Positions 45,932-57,455 of a DNA stretch of 64,000 bases are shown here, in pieces. This DNA comes from Acanthosoma haemorrhoidale (taxonomy: Eukaryota; Arthropoda; Insecta; Hemiptera; Acanthosomatidae), in assembly GCA_930367205.1 (NCBI GenBank), contig OV884014.1, positions 107,862,638 through 107,926,637 on the forward strand. The letters run 5' to 3'. Made by a program: the position numbers and the translations under genes. Within the stretch, counting starts at the first letter, position 1. Each line of letters begins with the position of its first letter. The notes under the pieces were generated by a model. The model searched no databases, was not told the DNA's origin, and was given only the letters and a program-made list of their open reading frames with translations.

Positions 45932-46797
45932 TAGGGTGACCGGAAAGTAATGTCGTTTTATTTTGCATTAAAGTCAACAAATAAATTTTTAACAAGTTTT
46001 TGTTTTTGATCACTGATTTATTCACCCTCGTTATAAGCAATCTTTTGCCATCTAGTGTGTGAATTTTCAATGCCTCATCGATCAAAATCAATTGGTTTTT
46101 GAGAAAAATATCTGGAGATGGCATTTTGGACATCGTCCAAATTTTGAAATTTTTTGCCACTTAAAAAATGTAGCGATCGGAATAAATGTAAATCAGATAT
46201 CGGGCGAGTATGGTGGTTTAGGCAATACCTCCCAATCCTAATTCATTAATTTTTTCCACGGTTCTTGAGGAAAAAATAGGCACAGTGGTGTCTTGCATTA
46301 TCGTGTTGCAGAATAACGCATTTTTTATTGACAATCGCTGGGCAATTTTCAATTAAAGATTGATTTATTCGATCCAATTGTTCACTGTAAAGATCAGCAT
46401 TCACAGTTTTTCCAGTTATCAGCGATGAACGACCCCGCGAATACTCCACCAAACACACAAAAGCGCCTTTTTGGAGTGTAAACCTGGCTTAGCTGTACTT
46501 CGTGCCGATTCATTCGCTGAGACACGGCCTTTTGCGTTTTGGATTATGATCATCGTTACCATTTGCCATCTCCAGTCTCACCCACCAAGTTCGGATGATG
46601 TTCAAAATGCCATCTACAGATATTTTGCCCAAAAACCAGTTTTTTATCGATTCGGCATTGAAAATTTGAACACTAGATGGCAAAAGGTTGCTGATAACGA
46701 GGGTGATTACATTATTGATTAAAACCAAAACTTGTTAACAATTTATCTGTTTGAATTTAATGTAAAAAAACGACATTACTTTCCGGTCCCCCAATAC
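45932..46797. mobile_element. Foldback mariner made of two inverted 3' halves
   Basis: The left half, on the minus strand from about 46555 down to 45932, encodes the C-terminal part of a mariner transposase. Motifs include SIRGVV-like residues, LYSEQLDRINQSLIE, VILQHDNARHH, then DDVQNAISRYFSQKP and TRWQKIAYNEGE. The right half, on the plus strand from about 46556 to 46797, encodes the same C-terminus again: DDVQNAIYRYFAQKP, then RFGIENLNTRWQKV and ADNEGDYIID. Both outer ends are therefore the transposase 3' end, with related terminal sequence (ACCGGAAAGTAATGTCG). The halves differ at roughly one base in five by eye, so they are old or come from different copies. Confidence 0.85.
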
Positions 46798-47716
46798 TAT
46801 TTTACATTTACCAGGTGAGTTCAACGAATAATATTCCAAGGCTGGCTATGAGAGAGACCGTTGTGGGGTTTTCGTCAAATTCCCTGTTTAATGACAGATA
46901 TTTCGCCGGAACGTTCATTCATCAGTTTGATGGAAACCTGAAGACTCTTTTTCACCAACTTAAGCTGATATCCAAATAAACGTTTCCTCATTGAATTATA
47001 GAAGAATATCCAGTGAACGAAAAGCAGATCTCCGTACATACATCCGGTATGCTAAAATTTATTGATTGGAGAAGTTGTAGGATAGGTTGATGCCGTCAAT
47101 AACTTTGAGAGCGGCCTTTAACTAAACCCTCTATTAATATTCCATAGGCTGGTTGTTAATTCAGGGCGGGTGATGGCGGCACAGAAAGGCTAACTTACCA
47201 TAATCCCTAATCCCTAATCAAAGACTAATGACTCCGGGATAATCCCGGATATTAGCTGGACGAGCCAGGAACTGACGTGAATAATTCCATGGTAAGTGAG
47301 AGGTGGCTACTAGCAGAAGGTGCTCAATAATGTACAAGTTGCTAGGATCTGAATTTCAGATAGCGACCGTGGGGGGGGGGGTCCAATGCATTAGTATTGT
47401 TTCCTCGGAGCACTCTCTTCGGCTGTAAGTCTTAAGTCGGGCAGACAGTCTTAAGCCGATCTGAATAGATTGAGCACTACTTGAATCTAATCAGGACATA
47501 CACTTCCCCATGTCAAGCCCCACCCGAGCTCGGCCTGAGAAATGATCAAAATCGTAGGCAAGAAACTGCTTCAAATGAGCGTACAGCTTTAAGTAGAAAT
47601 TTTAAAGCTTATTTTCTTAAATGTACTGTCCCCCTATGATGAAAATCCCAATTGAATAACTTACTATTTTGTGTCATTGCCACCTTTCTCAATGTTATTT
47701 CATTAAGTCTATAATA
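46798..47716. other. Unrecognised region
   Basis: No gene is recognised. G11 lies at 47371-47381. Confidence 0.4.
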
Positions 47717-48859
47717 CGAGGGTGGCTGAAAAGTTTCCGACTTCAACATGAAGATAGCAGCAGTCGTAAATAAAAGGTAGTGAATTTCGTTGTTCATCTG
47801 TTGACAGTTACTCACCAAAGTTTCAGCCATTTTGGACGCGCAGTTGTTGTGTAACAGTCGTTTGAGTGAGTCGATGTGAGTGTTTTAATGAAAATGGACA
47901 AAATCGAGTATCGAGCTGTCATTAAATATTTGTTTTTGAAAGGCAATACGCCTACGCAAACCAAAGATGAGTTGGATTCTGTGTATGGGGACTCTGCACC
48001 ATCATTTACCACAGTGAAATTTTGGGCAGCTGAATTTAAACATGGTCGTAAGAGCTTGGGAGACGATGAACGTTCGGGACGTCCAAAAACTGCAACTACC
48101 GACGAAAACATCGCCAAATTCACCAAATGGTGCTAGACGACCGCCGAATTAAAGTGAGAGAGATAGCAGAGGTTATGAACATGTCAAAAGAACGTGTTTG
48201 TCACATATTAAATCAACATTTAGAGATAAGAAAGCTGTCCGCGCGTTTGGTGCCGCGTTTGCCAAAAACGTGTTTGAATGAACATTTCCAACGCTCTGTT
48301 GGCGCAGTTTAGGCACAATAAATCCGAGTTTTGGCGCCGATTAATTACTTTGGATGAAACTTGGATACACCATTATACGCCCGAAACAAAAAGGAAAAAC
48401 CATTACAGGAGCATACTACGCATCATTACTTGACAAGCTGAAGGCAGAACTTGCCGAAAAACGGCAACATTTGCAGAAAAAGAAAATCCTGTTTCACCAA
48501 GACAACGCACCGTCTCACACCTCAGCGGTTGCCATGGTGAAAATCCATGAATTACGGTTTGAACTGCTTGACCATCCGCTTTACTCACCAGATCTAGCCC
48601 TAAGCGACTTCATTTTGTTCCCTCATCTAAAAATCGCGCTCGGAGGACAGAGATTTTCGTCAAATGAAGAGGCAATCACCTTCGTGAACGATTATTTTGC
48701 AGAGAAAAACGCTGAGTACTATTTGGACGGGTTACAGAGATGGGAGCATCGCTGGGAGAAGTTTGTAGAGTTACAAGGAGACTATGTTGAAAAAAAAAAA
48801 AAATTCTGAAAAAACGTCTTGTATCTTTGTTAGGTCGGAAAATTTTCAGCCCACCCTCG
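47717..48859 (+). mobile_element. Mariner transposon, DD34D type, defective
   Basis: Terminal inverted repeats CGAGGGTGGCTGAAAAGTTT (47717) and the mirrored copy ending at 48859 are each flanked by TA. The element is 1143 bp, slightly short for a mariner. It differs in its ends and protein from the other two mariners, so at least three mariner lineages are present in this window. Confidence 0.93.
47888..48809 (+). pseudogene. Mariner transposase pseudogene
   Basis: The likely start is ATG 47888. The first frame holds the paired-type DNA-binding part (EYRAVIKYLFLKGNTPTQT, KFWAAEFKHGRKSLGDDERS) and stops at 48134-48136. A frameshift at about 48120 continues as MVLDDRRIKVREIAEVMNMS. After another break near 48310, TLDETWIHHYTPETK with the first catalytic Asp appears. 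About 50 residues are then missing, and the last frame (48354-48809) reads HQDNAPSHTS and SPDLALSDFILFPHL. Between the second and third Asp there are 34 residues, the DD34D mariner signature. All three catalytic Asp codons survive, but the frame is broken at least three times. Confidence 0.9.
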
Positions 48860-48861
48860 TA

Positions 48862-49552
48862 GTTAAGGCGTTAGACCGGTACAATCAAAGTTTGCCCTTA
48901 AACTATAAACTTAAAAAAATTGCAAGTTTAAAACGGTATTAGTAGAAGAAATTGCCATAAGGCAGAATTGTTAATAATTTTAAAGAATATTTCCTCAAAT
49001 CTTTTGACGGGAGAAGAAAATAGCAATTAATTCACCTTCACCAAATCTCAAGTCAATCATGGACTGGAAAAGCACCATTAAAATACTTTTGAGGAATTTT
49101 TGTCATTATAATTCATTACAATGGCTACGTGTTCCAATTGTATCTTCAATTTGAAAGGCTGTTCATCATTAATTGGAGATTTTCTCCCAATGGACTAAAA
49201 ATTAATTATTTACTGTATTTTCAGTACAAAGTATTTTCACGTGTAGAGGCCATACACGTACAAGCATGGTCGATTCTTTCCCTGAGCTAGAGGGACCAGA
49301 TTTTTAGGGGCGCAGCTATGGCGGGCAAGATGGTACCTATCCTAGGGATACAATTCTTCATTCTTTGAGTCACCTAGTCCACTACAGTTCACAGAACATA
49401 GTTCAGTAGAAGCTAATAATATTGGAACTTCAATTTTGACACATTATTGCTGCATATTTTAGGCAGACACAAACTGAACACTATGCACATATCTTGAGTC
49501 CTTGCATAATGCACATCTGGAACTGTTATTTATGTTCAAAACCTTGACCATC
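48862..49552. other. Unrecognised AT-rich region
   Basis: Nothing recognised. Confidence 0.4.
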
Positions 49553-49632
49553 ACAGTCCACCTAGGGATTTGAACCCATAACCTTCATGTGATGTAGATG
49601 TTACACCAACCGCTGTGGTATACCAGTGTCCT
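49553..49632 (-). ncRNA. tRNA-derived, SINE-like sequence
   Basis: On the minus strand, a B box GGTTCAAATCC (49566-49576) follows an A-box-like CAGCGGTTGG (49607-49616) at tRNA-like spacing. These are internal RNA polymerase III promoter motifs. The stems do not form a full cloverleaf, so a SINE head or decayed tRNA copy is more likely than a tRNA gene. The SINE body and tail were not identified. Confidence 0.45.
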
Positions 49633-52600
49633 AAGTGTGTCGAAAAGAAAATTACCTTGGAGACGTATGAAACTTAGTTTGAATAGGTATAATGAGAGCG
49701 TGTGTAACCTACTCAACTATTCAATGATAGATCGCATTATTTTCCTAGCCGTCAGATCCGATGCATGTGCATAGCTCGCATGCCATTTTGTAAATGTACC
49801 CCCAGGAGGCATTGTGGGATTAGAGGGGCTGACGGTTGGAGCTGTTCTAAATTCATAAGATGCGTCGTAGAGGTGATAAATGGAAAACTGGCAATACCCA
49901 TCTGCACCTGATGGCAGAGTCTTCGCTGAGGCTGCAATATTTTAAAACAATGCCGCACTCGAAGACTTCGGACGTGACGAATTGTCATGACAAGCAGTCA
50001 TAGATAGGCATCCATTAGTCAGTGAATCATTACAGTAAAATATTTGGTTTAATTAACCAAATAGTAAAGTAGACAGAGAAATTCGATCAAAACCAGAAAT
50101 GTATTGCACAGATGACCCCCTGACATTATTTGGCTCAATACGAAAAGACCTGAATTTGCTCTTGAAAATTTGAAGGGGCTTGGCTTCGTGGATTCCAGAG
50201 ATAAATTGATCCCAGTCCGATGTCTCCATATTGTTTTCGCCCTCTTTATAACTTTGCTTCCTTCAAATATATTGAAAAAAAAAACAAAAAACGATTTCTC
50301 GATATAACGAAAACTAAGCTAGTTATCTATAATTTATTATATATTCAGGAGAGTTATCCAAAGTAAATAACCCATTAAGATATACCGTGAAAATAGATTA
50401 GGAAAAATCTGGTTAATATAGGGTAGCTGAACCTTCACTTAAGACTGACCACACCTGGTAGAGAATATAACGAGTCAATTAAACACATAAAGAGATAATT
50501 GAGGGTGGTTTGAATATATTATTATTAGCGTTGACAGCTTAGCCTGACATTCCACATTTAATCTGAGAGAGAGGACGTTAGGATAAGATAAACCTCGTAC
50601 TTGAAATAAATAAAGTGTAGAAGGTCATACTGTGATACAGCAGAGGAGGTTAGCAATTAATGCAAGTAATAGCAAAGAGATTGTTAAATAGAAACTACAT
50701 GATCCGAGTGAATGACCCATTATAAAAAGATAATTAAATTGTAGATCCTTGAAAATGGATTTTTTTTCTTTTTCTGTCGTTTCACTTAATCGTTCAGCTT
50801 TTATACAGGTAATTGGCAACGCTATTAAATGGCAAAATTAAAACACCATTGAAGAAATATTATGAAGATATTAATTAACTGGCAGGAGCTATTTTAACGG
50901 ATGACTATGGCCACCGAGGATGTTGTGAAATACAAATAGTAAACATGTTTGTTGTATATATGCGAAAATAAAACTTTTGTCACCCTCCCCCCATTCAATG
51001 GCCTGCTTTATTGACTTTTGTCCATGATTAAACTTAATTTTCATTGGATTAAAGTGCACACTTTTTATGAAATATATTTTAGCCATATGCTGCACTCACG
51101 CAAAAGAGACACGCTTGAGTACTTTCCGAACGCTTCAATATAAGGTTTACTCCAAACACATGATTTTTTGATGATATGAGGTCATGTTTTATAAATAAAT
51201 AATTATCTGGAGAATTCTATAGAATATTAAAAGATCTAAATAGGAACATATATACAGGTAGATAATTGACACTGGCTGTAGTTTAGATTAAGACACAGTT
51301 TAGGCTACGATGACAGATGGGCCGATTAACTACAGCCGCAAATGCCTCCTTGATTAAATTTACACAAACCACCGCCCCACTGCCTCCTGTATCTGCTATT
51401 CAGTAGTCACAGGCCATTGCCTCTTGTATCCATCGGCTAATACGTCTTCATTGTTTCATAATAAATTGTATTTAATCTAAGAATAATTATTGGAACCATG
51501 AAAAATATATCCTTGACAAGAACGATAAATAATAAAGATGGCCTTGGCTAGAATGCAAGTACTGTTGCCATGTTGAGCGATAAATCGAGACAGCACTGAC
51601 TGCAAAAATAATTTACAACTCGTCTCAAGGCAGTTATGCCTTTTGTTCTCCTCTGAGGAAATAGGAAAAATAGAAAAAGTCTCAAGGCTAGAACATTTTT
51701 TGCTGAAGGCGATGTATGGTTCCTTCATCTGGAACGAACCGTCAGCTAATTCCGTAGTGCTGCCGACAGGTGAAGCCTTGCTCTACAATCCAACTTATTA
51801 TATCTATTACACACATTATACAAACAAATGTTCAAATTGATATTTTAGAAAGTTAGGTAAATATTTTGTGTTGGTGGTTTCTAGTAAAAAAAACTGTACA
51901 CTACTAATATATACCAGGAGTCATTCCTTTACAAACGAAATAAATAGGTCAAATAAAGTTTGTATTTAAGCCAGATCATGAAACGCGGTCATTTTTGTTT
52001 CTTTTATGTTTTAGCGAGCTGCTGAAGAATCCCAACTGTTGGAAATATCTCTACTAAATTCTTACTGAAATGCCCTCTTCTAACTAATTAAGTCATTAAC
52101 TCATTTTATAACATGTGCATAATACATTATGTTTTACATATTAAAACCTACTTTGTGTAGATTTATTTTACTTACATTACTAGCAATTTAATATTACACT
52201 CTTAGGTTTGCAAAAAATAATCTTAGTTAGTTATTTGGGTGTTATTTCTGTTTTTATGTGCTATGCTTTGAATTAATATTATTTTCTTAATTGACCAACT
52301 TTTACTAAAAAATGTCACTTGGTATAAAATTCTCTTAATACCCAAACAATGTCACGTGCTTATACCTCACAAACTAACATTAATTCAAGTTAAACCCTGT
52401 CTGTGTTACTTACCGTGAATCCGGCCATGTGTATCACATAATTACAAATTGGTGTACGTACCTTACAAGCGTAATCTCTTAAATGAAAAATCAACTTACC
52501 TGAAACAGAAATACAATAAAATCAGTCGGGATGAAACATTTCGAGGAATTATAAGCTTACTTGTTTAATGTATATATGAGCAATATAGATGGTAGAACAC

Positions 52601-53761
52601 ATTTGTCTGCACCTGCATTATCCGTAAGGATGTATTTTTTTAGGTCATGCCTATATATGTATATAATCACGGATCTGTCTTCATTAAGTTTCAATATTTC
52701 AAATAAGACACAGAGCATACTCATGTACTGGCAATCAGAGCCACATTCTATTGAAGGCAGTATTTGCACAAACCACTACATCCGATGTGATACAAATGAT
52801 AAGATTCTACGATACCTTCAACCGCACTATTAGGAAATAAGAAACCATGTATCTGTTCCTGCCTTGAAGAGCTGAGAACATTAAAGTGCCCTGGAGGACA
52901 ACCTCTTCATAATGGTACTTTATGCCAGCTATCAGACCTCATTAAGGACGGAGCATTTGCGTCTTGATGTCCCGTTTAGCCTTCGTCTCAGTGATGTAGT
53001 CTTCCACGCCATTGCCTTCATCTTGGTACTGACCACACCAGCTCCCCAAACTACAGGACAACCTACACCTGGCTAATAAGTAAGTGGAATATTGTCAATT
53101 AGTGGCAAAGGTGCAGCCTCTAATTAGTGCCTCGGTGGTGGATGGTGTCTGCTTGTAGTTCAGGCCAGGATTAGAGGGTGGAATTTTGGATAATTTGAGA
53201 ATATTGTCCTATAATAAATCAACAAAATATAACGATGTAAAAACCTAACCCTATCTTGCTTCATATATAACTTCAAATATACTGGAGACGTTTTTAAAAT
53301 ATTGCCACACTACCGCTACGACACAAATTGTTCCTTTTCGGATATGACAGCTTCCTGATTCGAATTCGCTCTCAGGTGGAACAATGAAGTCACTTCATAA
53401 TTGTCAGAAAAAAATGATTTATCGAAAGTAACAACCCTGTGTGAATACTGCCTATTCAGTGCACTCCCAGGCATAGTACATTTACTGAGGATCTAGTAGA
53501 ACAGAGTTCGTTGTTGTCGACAAGTAATTTGCTTAGCGGAAGTACTCTGGAAAGAATGAGTTTGTCACATCATGGTCTTCGTCGAGGTTCTTCATAACTC
53601 TTTTACCACTGAGGATAGTGTCCACACATCGGTGGCTTGTTTAGAATAGCGCACAAGATGGATGCTACCTAACTCCGGCAGTGGCTTCTGACATGAAGCT
53701 TTCTTCTTTATGTCGGAAATGAAATAAATATCTCTTTTCTTGAATAGCTTATAAACTTATT
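49633..53761. other. Unrecognised AT-rich region
   Basis: No gene is recognised. The stretch at about 52870-53070 is less AT-rich. Its plus strand reads SLRTEHLRLDVPFSLRLSDV and onward without a stop for about 45 codons, but I cannot assign it. All other frames look like chance. Confidence 0.4.
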
Positions 53762-53776
53762 GGTTTGTGTCTATTA

Positions 53777-54171
53777 TAGGTTTATTTAAGTATAGGTAGA
53801 ACACGGATCCAAAATTGTAAATAGTATTAAGATATCTAGCTATAAGGGAAAAAAAAAAAAAAAAAAAAAAAATGTATATATAGCTAGTTTAGGATTTGTA
53901 AATATGTTATTAGAGGTGTTTCTTTTCTCTTTACTTTAGTTTTGTGTTTTCTTCTTTATTTTTATATATTATTATCATGGGTTTTTTTTTTTTTTTTTTT
54001 TTTAGAATAAATGAAACAAAACAGAATGACCGAAGGTGCGCTGACCGGTGCAACAATCCCATTGCACCGGAATACGCGCACCACAGGCTACGTAACCCCA
54101 CGATCCCGCTTCACGGGCTTGTGGGGCAAGCCCGATTGAGGCTCAGCCTCAGGTAGGGCGGGAAAAAAAAA
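53777..54171 (+). mobile_element. Retroposon with 15-bp target duplication and structured GC-rich 3' end
   Basis: GGTTTGTGTCTATTA at 53762-53776 recurs exactly at 54172-54186. The intervening 395 bp end in A9 (54163-54171) right before the second copy. A long target duplication plus an A tail is the mark of LINE-driven retroposition. Inside are A24 (53849-53872), T22 (53982-54003) and, from about 54027, a GC-rich block with three consecutive hairpins: GGTGCGC/GCGCACC enclosing CCGGTGCAA/TTGCACCGG; CGGGCTTG/CAAGCCCG; and TGAGGC/GCCTCA. No open frame or polymerase III boxes are seen. It may be a truncated LINE with a folded 3' UTR or a new SINE. Confidence 0.75.
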
Positions 54172-54186
54172 GGTTTGTGTCTATTA

Positions 54187-57100
54187 ACAACGATTTCGCC
54201 AGTTGTAAGAAGAGTTTGAGGGAGTGCCGGGCACTCCATTATGTAGAATTTGTTGTTTTCTGATAAGAGAAATGTGTCATCTTAGAACGATCCAATTGTT
54301 AAATAATGAAAAAACACTCTCAAAACCATATTCTTTCATTACATTGTTTCGGTAATAATACTCTTTATAATAATTAAAGGCGGTGAGATGAAATGATGTT
54401 GTCCAATAAAGCATTGAACATTTGTTGCTAATGTTTCCTAAAGACGATTCGCTTCTTTCATCCTCACGAGGTAGAGATATCTTAGAGAACCCTAATTGGG
54501 ATGTGTTCCGAGTCAAACTCTCGTGCGCAGCAAACGCTGAAACCCGCAGAGGAACTGGTAGAGCTTGCGTACACAGAGATATAACATGGCCTCAGCTGTG
54601 TACACAAACATTAGGAAATGAAAAGAGGCTCAGATCAAACAGGCCATGGGAATTTGCATACGGGAGAACAAACAGCAGATATTAGGGATAGGAGGGACTC
54701 CCTTAATCCAGATCCACATTGACCTAAGCCATCTACTATCCTGTGTTTGCCTTATTTTCCTCCTGTAGGCGTTCATAACCGTTAACTATGGTTATAAATA
54801 TAACATGTCTGGGTCATATGTATATAGCTTGTTTTCATCAGCTAAACATTTCTCGTCCGAACTAGCAAGCAGGGCGCAGGCTTCTCTTCAACCAGGATTC
54901 ATACCCTTTTGAGGTATAAGTACACTAGATAAGACGTTTGCAGTTGTGATTCTAAGCAAAATTTCATGTCCCTAGGGCATGCAAGAGCTGCTCAAACTAT
55001 CAACAGGATGTTGATGCATTAACTGCTAAAAACCTTAAACCTAAATCCAACTTGACACGAGACTCAATGAACCTTTAGCAAAAAACACATCCTCCAATAC
55101 TGGTATAATATTTGTTTCTGAATTTGAACTTTTGTTACACAGTCATTAAAGCTGTCATTGAAGAGACAAGAAAACCACTTGGCCACTGACACTATTTTAT
55201 GACGGATCTGTGCTCAAATCCCAACAATTTAATTTCATTGCTAATAAAGTTTCGTTACCAAAGAGTACATTAGATTTTTCTGGCCAATTTTTCCATTATC
55301 CGTGAAGAAATAAAGGTCTGTGAATTGAAAGTAGCAACACTATAAAAACATGAAGGGGAAATGATCGCTTTAAATCGAAAAGAAAATTATCCAGCGAGAA
55401 TAATATTAAAATAATAAACGGCCGAAAAGGAAATTAAAAGCAGAAAAAATCAAATTAAATTTGAGAAAGAGCGGAATATGAGAGGAGAAGAGAGAAGAAT
55501 TCGTCTTAAATGAGATCCGACTCAGATAAAAAAAATAAAAGGGACAAACATGGAGGAAAAAATAAAGTCATTATCTTCGCGAGATAAAACGGCCTCAGAA
55601 ATAAATGTAAAAGGATAGGAAAATATTATCACTCTTTTTATCTCAATGGATTTATCGCTAATTGATAATAAAAACAACATGACACATTCAGCCAATGGTA
55701 ATGATAACCAGGTTTTATCCACATAGTACAAATTACACTATACTACTCTAATATTCTCCAAGTGCGAGGTTTAAACAGGTAATACCTACATAGAGACAAC
55801 TAGTTATTCTTAGATGGACTTGCTCTTCTCTTAGTTTAAAGCTCTCTGATCACAGTTGAGAACCTATTCAACACTAAATACTCTCTCATCAAAGAATGTT
55901 ACTTAAAAAGAAATTCAAAAATATTACAGAACATTATTTTTAGCAGCTTATAAAAGCTATGACTACATACACCATAGGTGTTCATTTTTTCAAAAGCAAA
56001 ATCATTTAGGCTATTCGCTATGTGTCTTTACTTCAGATTGGGAGTCTTCAGTTTCACCTAGACATTCAATTTTCCCTAATTTTAACCAGTTTATTTCATG
56101 GCACGAGAAAAAAAAATCCATATTGATGATATTAAGCCAAAGATCTTGTCGTAATAGATGAATAATGTGTTGGTACTATAGGGGACTAGGTAAAATATTT
56201 AACTAAAAAAGCATGGGCCATGATCGCAAACTCCCACATGTTATTATTATTAGGCTTATTAGAGAAATATTGAATAAAACTTAGAAAATATGTAATAATG
56301 TACACTCAACTAATTTTTTTATATACTCGCAGATTGGTGACTCCTTTTTTATAATCCACAGTATTTGTCAAATGAAGTGAGCTTAGGGGCTAAGCTACGT
56401 GGTGTAAAGTTTGGAGGGTGACTTTGATTGGATTTAAGCACTGACTGACATTACTGAAAGGAGATGATCCGGTGTAAAGTTGTGAAGAGATGACAGGGAT
56501 CGTTACCAGGACGCGAGAAGTTGTGGCGAGCTAACGACATTTGTCGAGGCAACTCATCTCATGAGGCAATGGCGCTAATGGAACAGGATACTCAGAGGCT
56601 GTGCCCAATGGATATGCAAATCCACCAGCACACTCCACACTCAGGTAGGAGAGGGTATTAGCGAGGGCCGTCGTATATATAAGACAAACTTTGAAAGGGT
56701 GGAGTTGGAGCACGTGCTCTTATATTCAATTGGCGGGGGGGTTCGGACCCCAGGCCACCCCCTCCCTTTATGCCAAACAGATATCTCTCTTATTGCAACT
56801 CTCCACCATTCTTACCAGTCATCCACTCCTTCCGTCATATCCCCCTCCATCCTATAGGCACTGTATCATCCATGGATTGGCAACCATGAGTTGGTAATCA
56901 TATCCGTCCAAATATTAAACAATTGAATACAGTGTAAATTAAATAGACAAAAGTATGAATCCACATGGGAATCTGGCTGGCAATAGGAAACGAAATGAAT
57001 GGACCCAATAAGGTGAAAATTCTTATTTAGCAACTGCGAATGCGTATTCTAGGATGTGAATAAGGTTATCTGGATAATATGTTTATAAAGGATATATGTT

Positions 57101-57390
57101 ACTTAACAATTTATCATATGCCTAGCCAATATTTATTTCTGCATTAAACTGGCTTTATTCCACTAAACAACCAAAATAAGACCTTGACCACAAGATCTGT
57201 AAAACATTAACACGAAAGGATGACTGTGCCCGTGGCAGCAGACTGAAATCCTTTCTAATTCGAATAAGTCTGTCGGGTCGTCACTAGGGGGGGGGGTGCC
57301 TGATCACCCTAGCCCTAGTGACAAGTGCGGATTGTTCGAGTTTATAACCTAGACAATCGTTCCATGACGGCGTTACTATCTGACAAACCA
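54187..57390. other. Unrecognised region
   Basis: No gene is recognised. A plus-strand frame at 54422-54685 has no familiar motif. A perfect 10-bp hairpin (GTCACTAGGG/CCCTAGTGAC) at 57280-57322 carries G10 in its loop side. Confidence 0.4.
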
Positions 57391-57455
57391 TGATAGGTAT
57401 GTGCCCCGACAATTCACTATGTTCAAGAGAAGAGGTACAGAGGTTTCATAAAGAA
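57391..57455 (-). repeat. Repeat family R fragment
   Basis: The stretch GTGCCCCGACAATTCACTAT and the following AGAGAAGAGGTACAGAGG match R copies at about 2650-2700 and 8930-8980 with a few differences. Nothing else of R is visible around it. Confidence 0.6.

Noticed and set aside
54027..54080. Possible hammerhead ribozyme (CTGA followed by a stem and GAA)
   Set aside because: The core CUGANGA and GAAA elements are incomplete: the stem follows CTGA directly and the strand after the stem reads GAATAC. Only the hairpin is kept as a feature.
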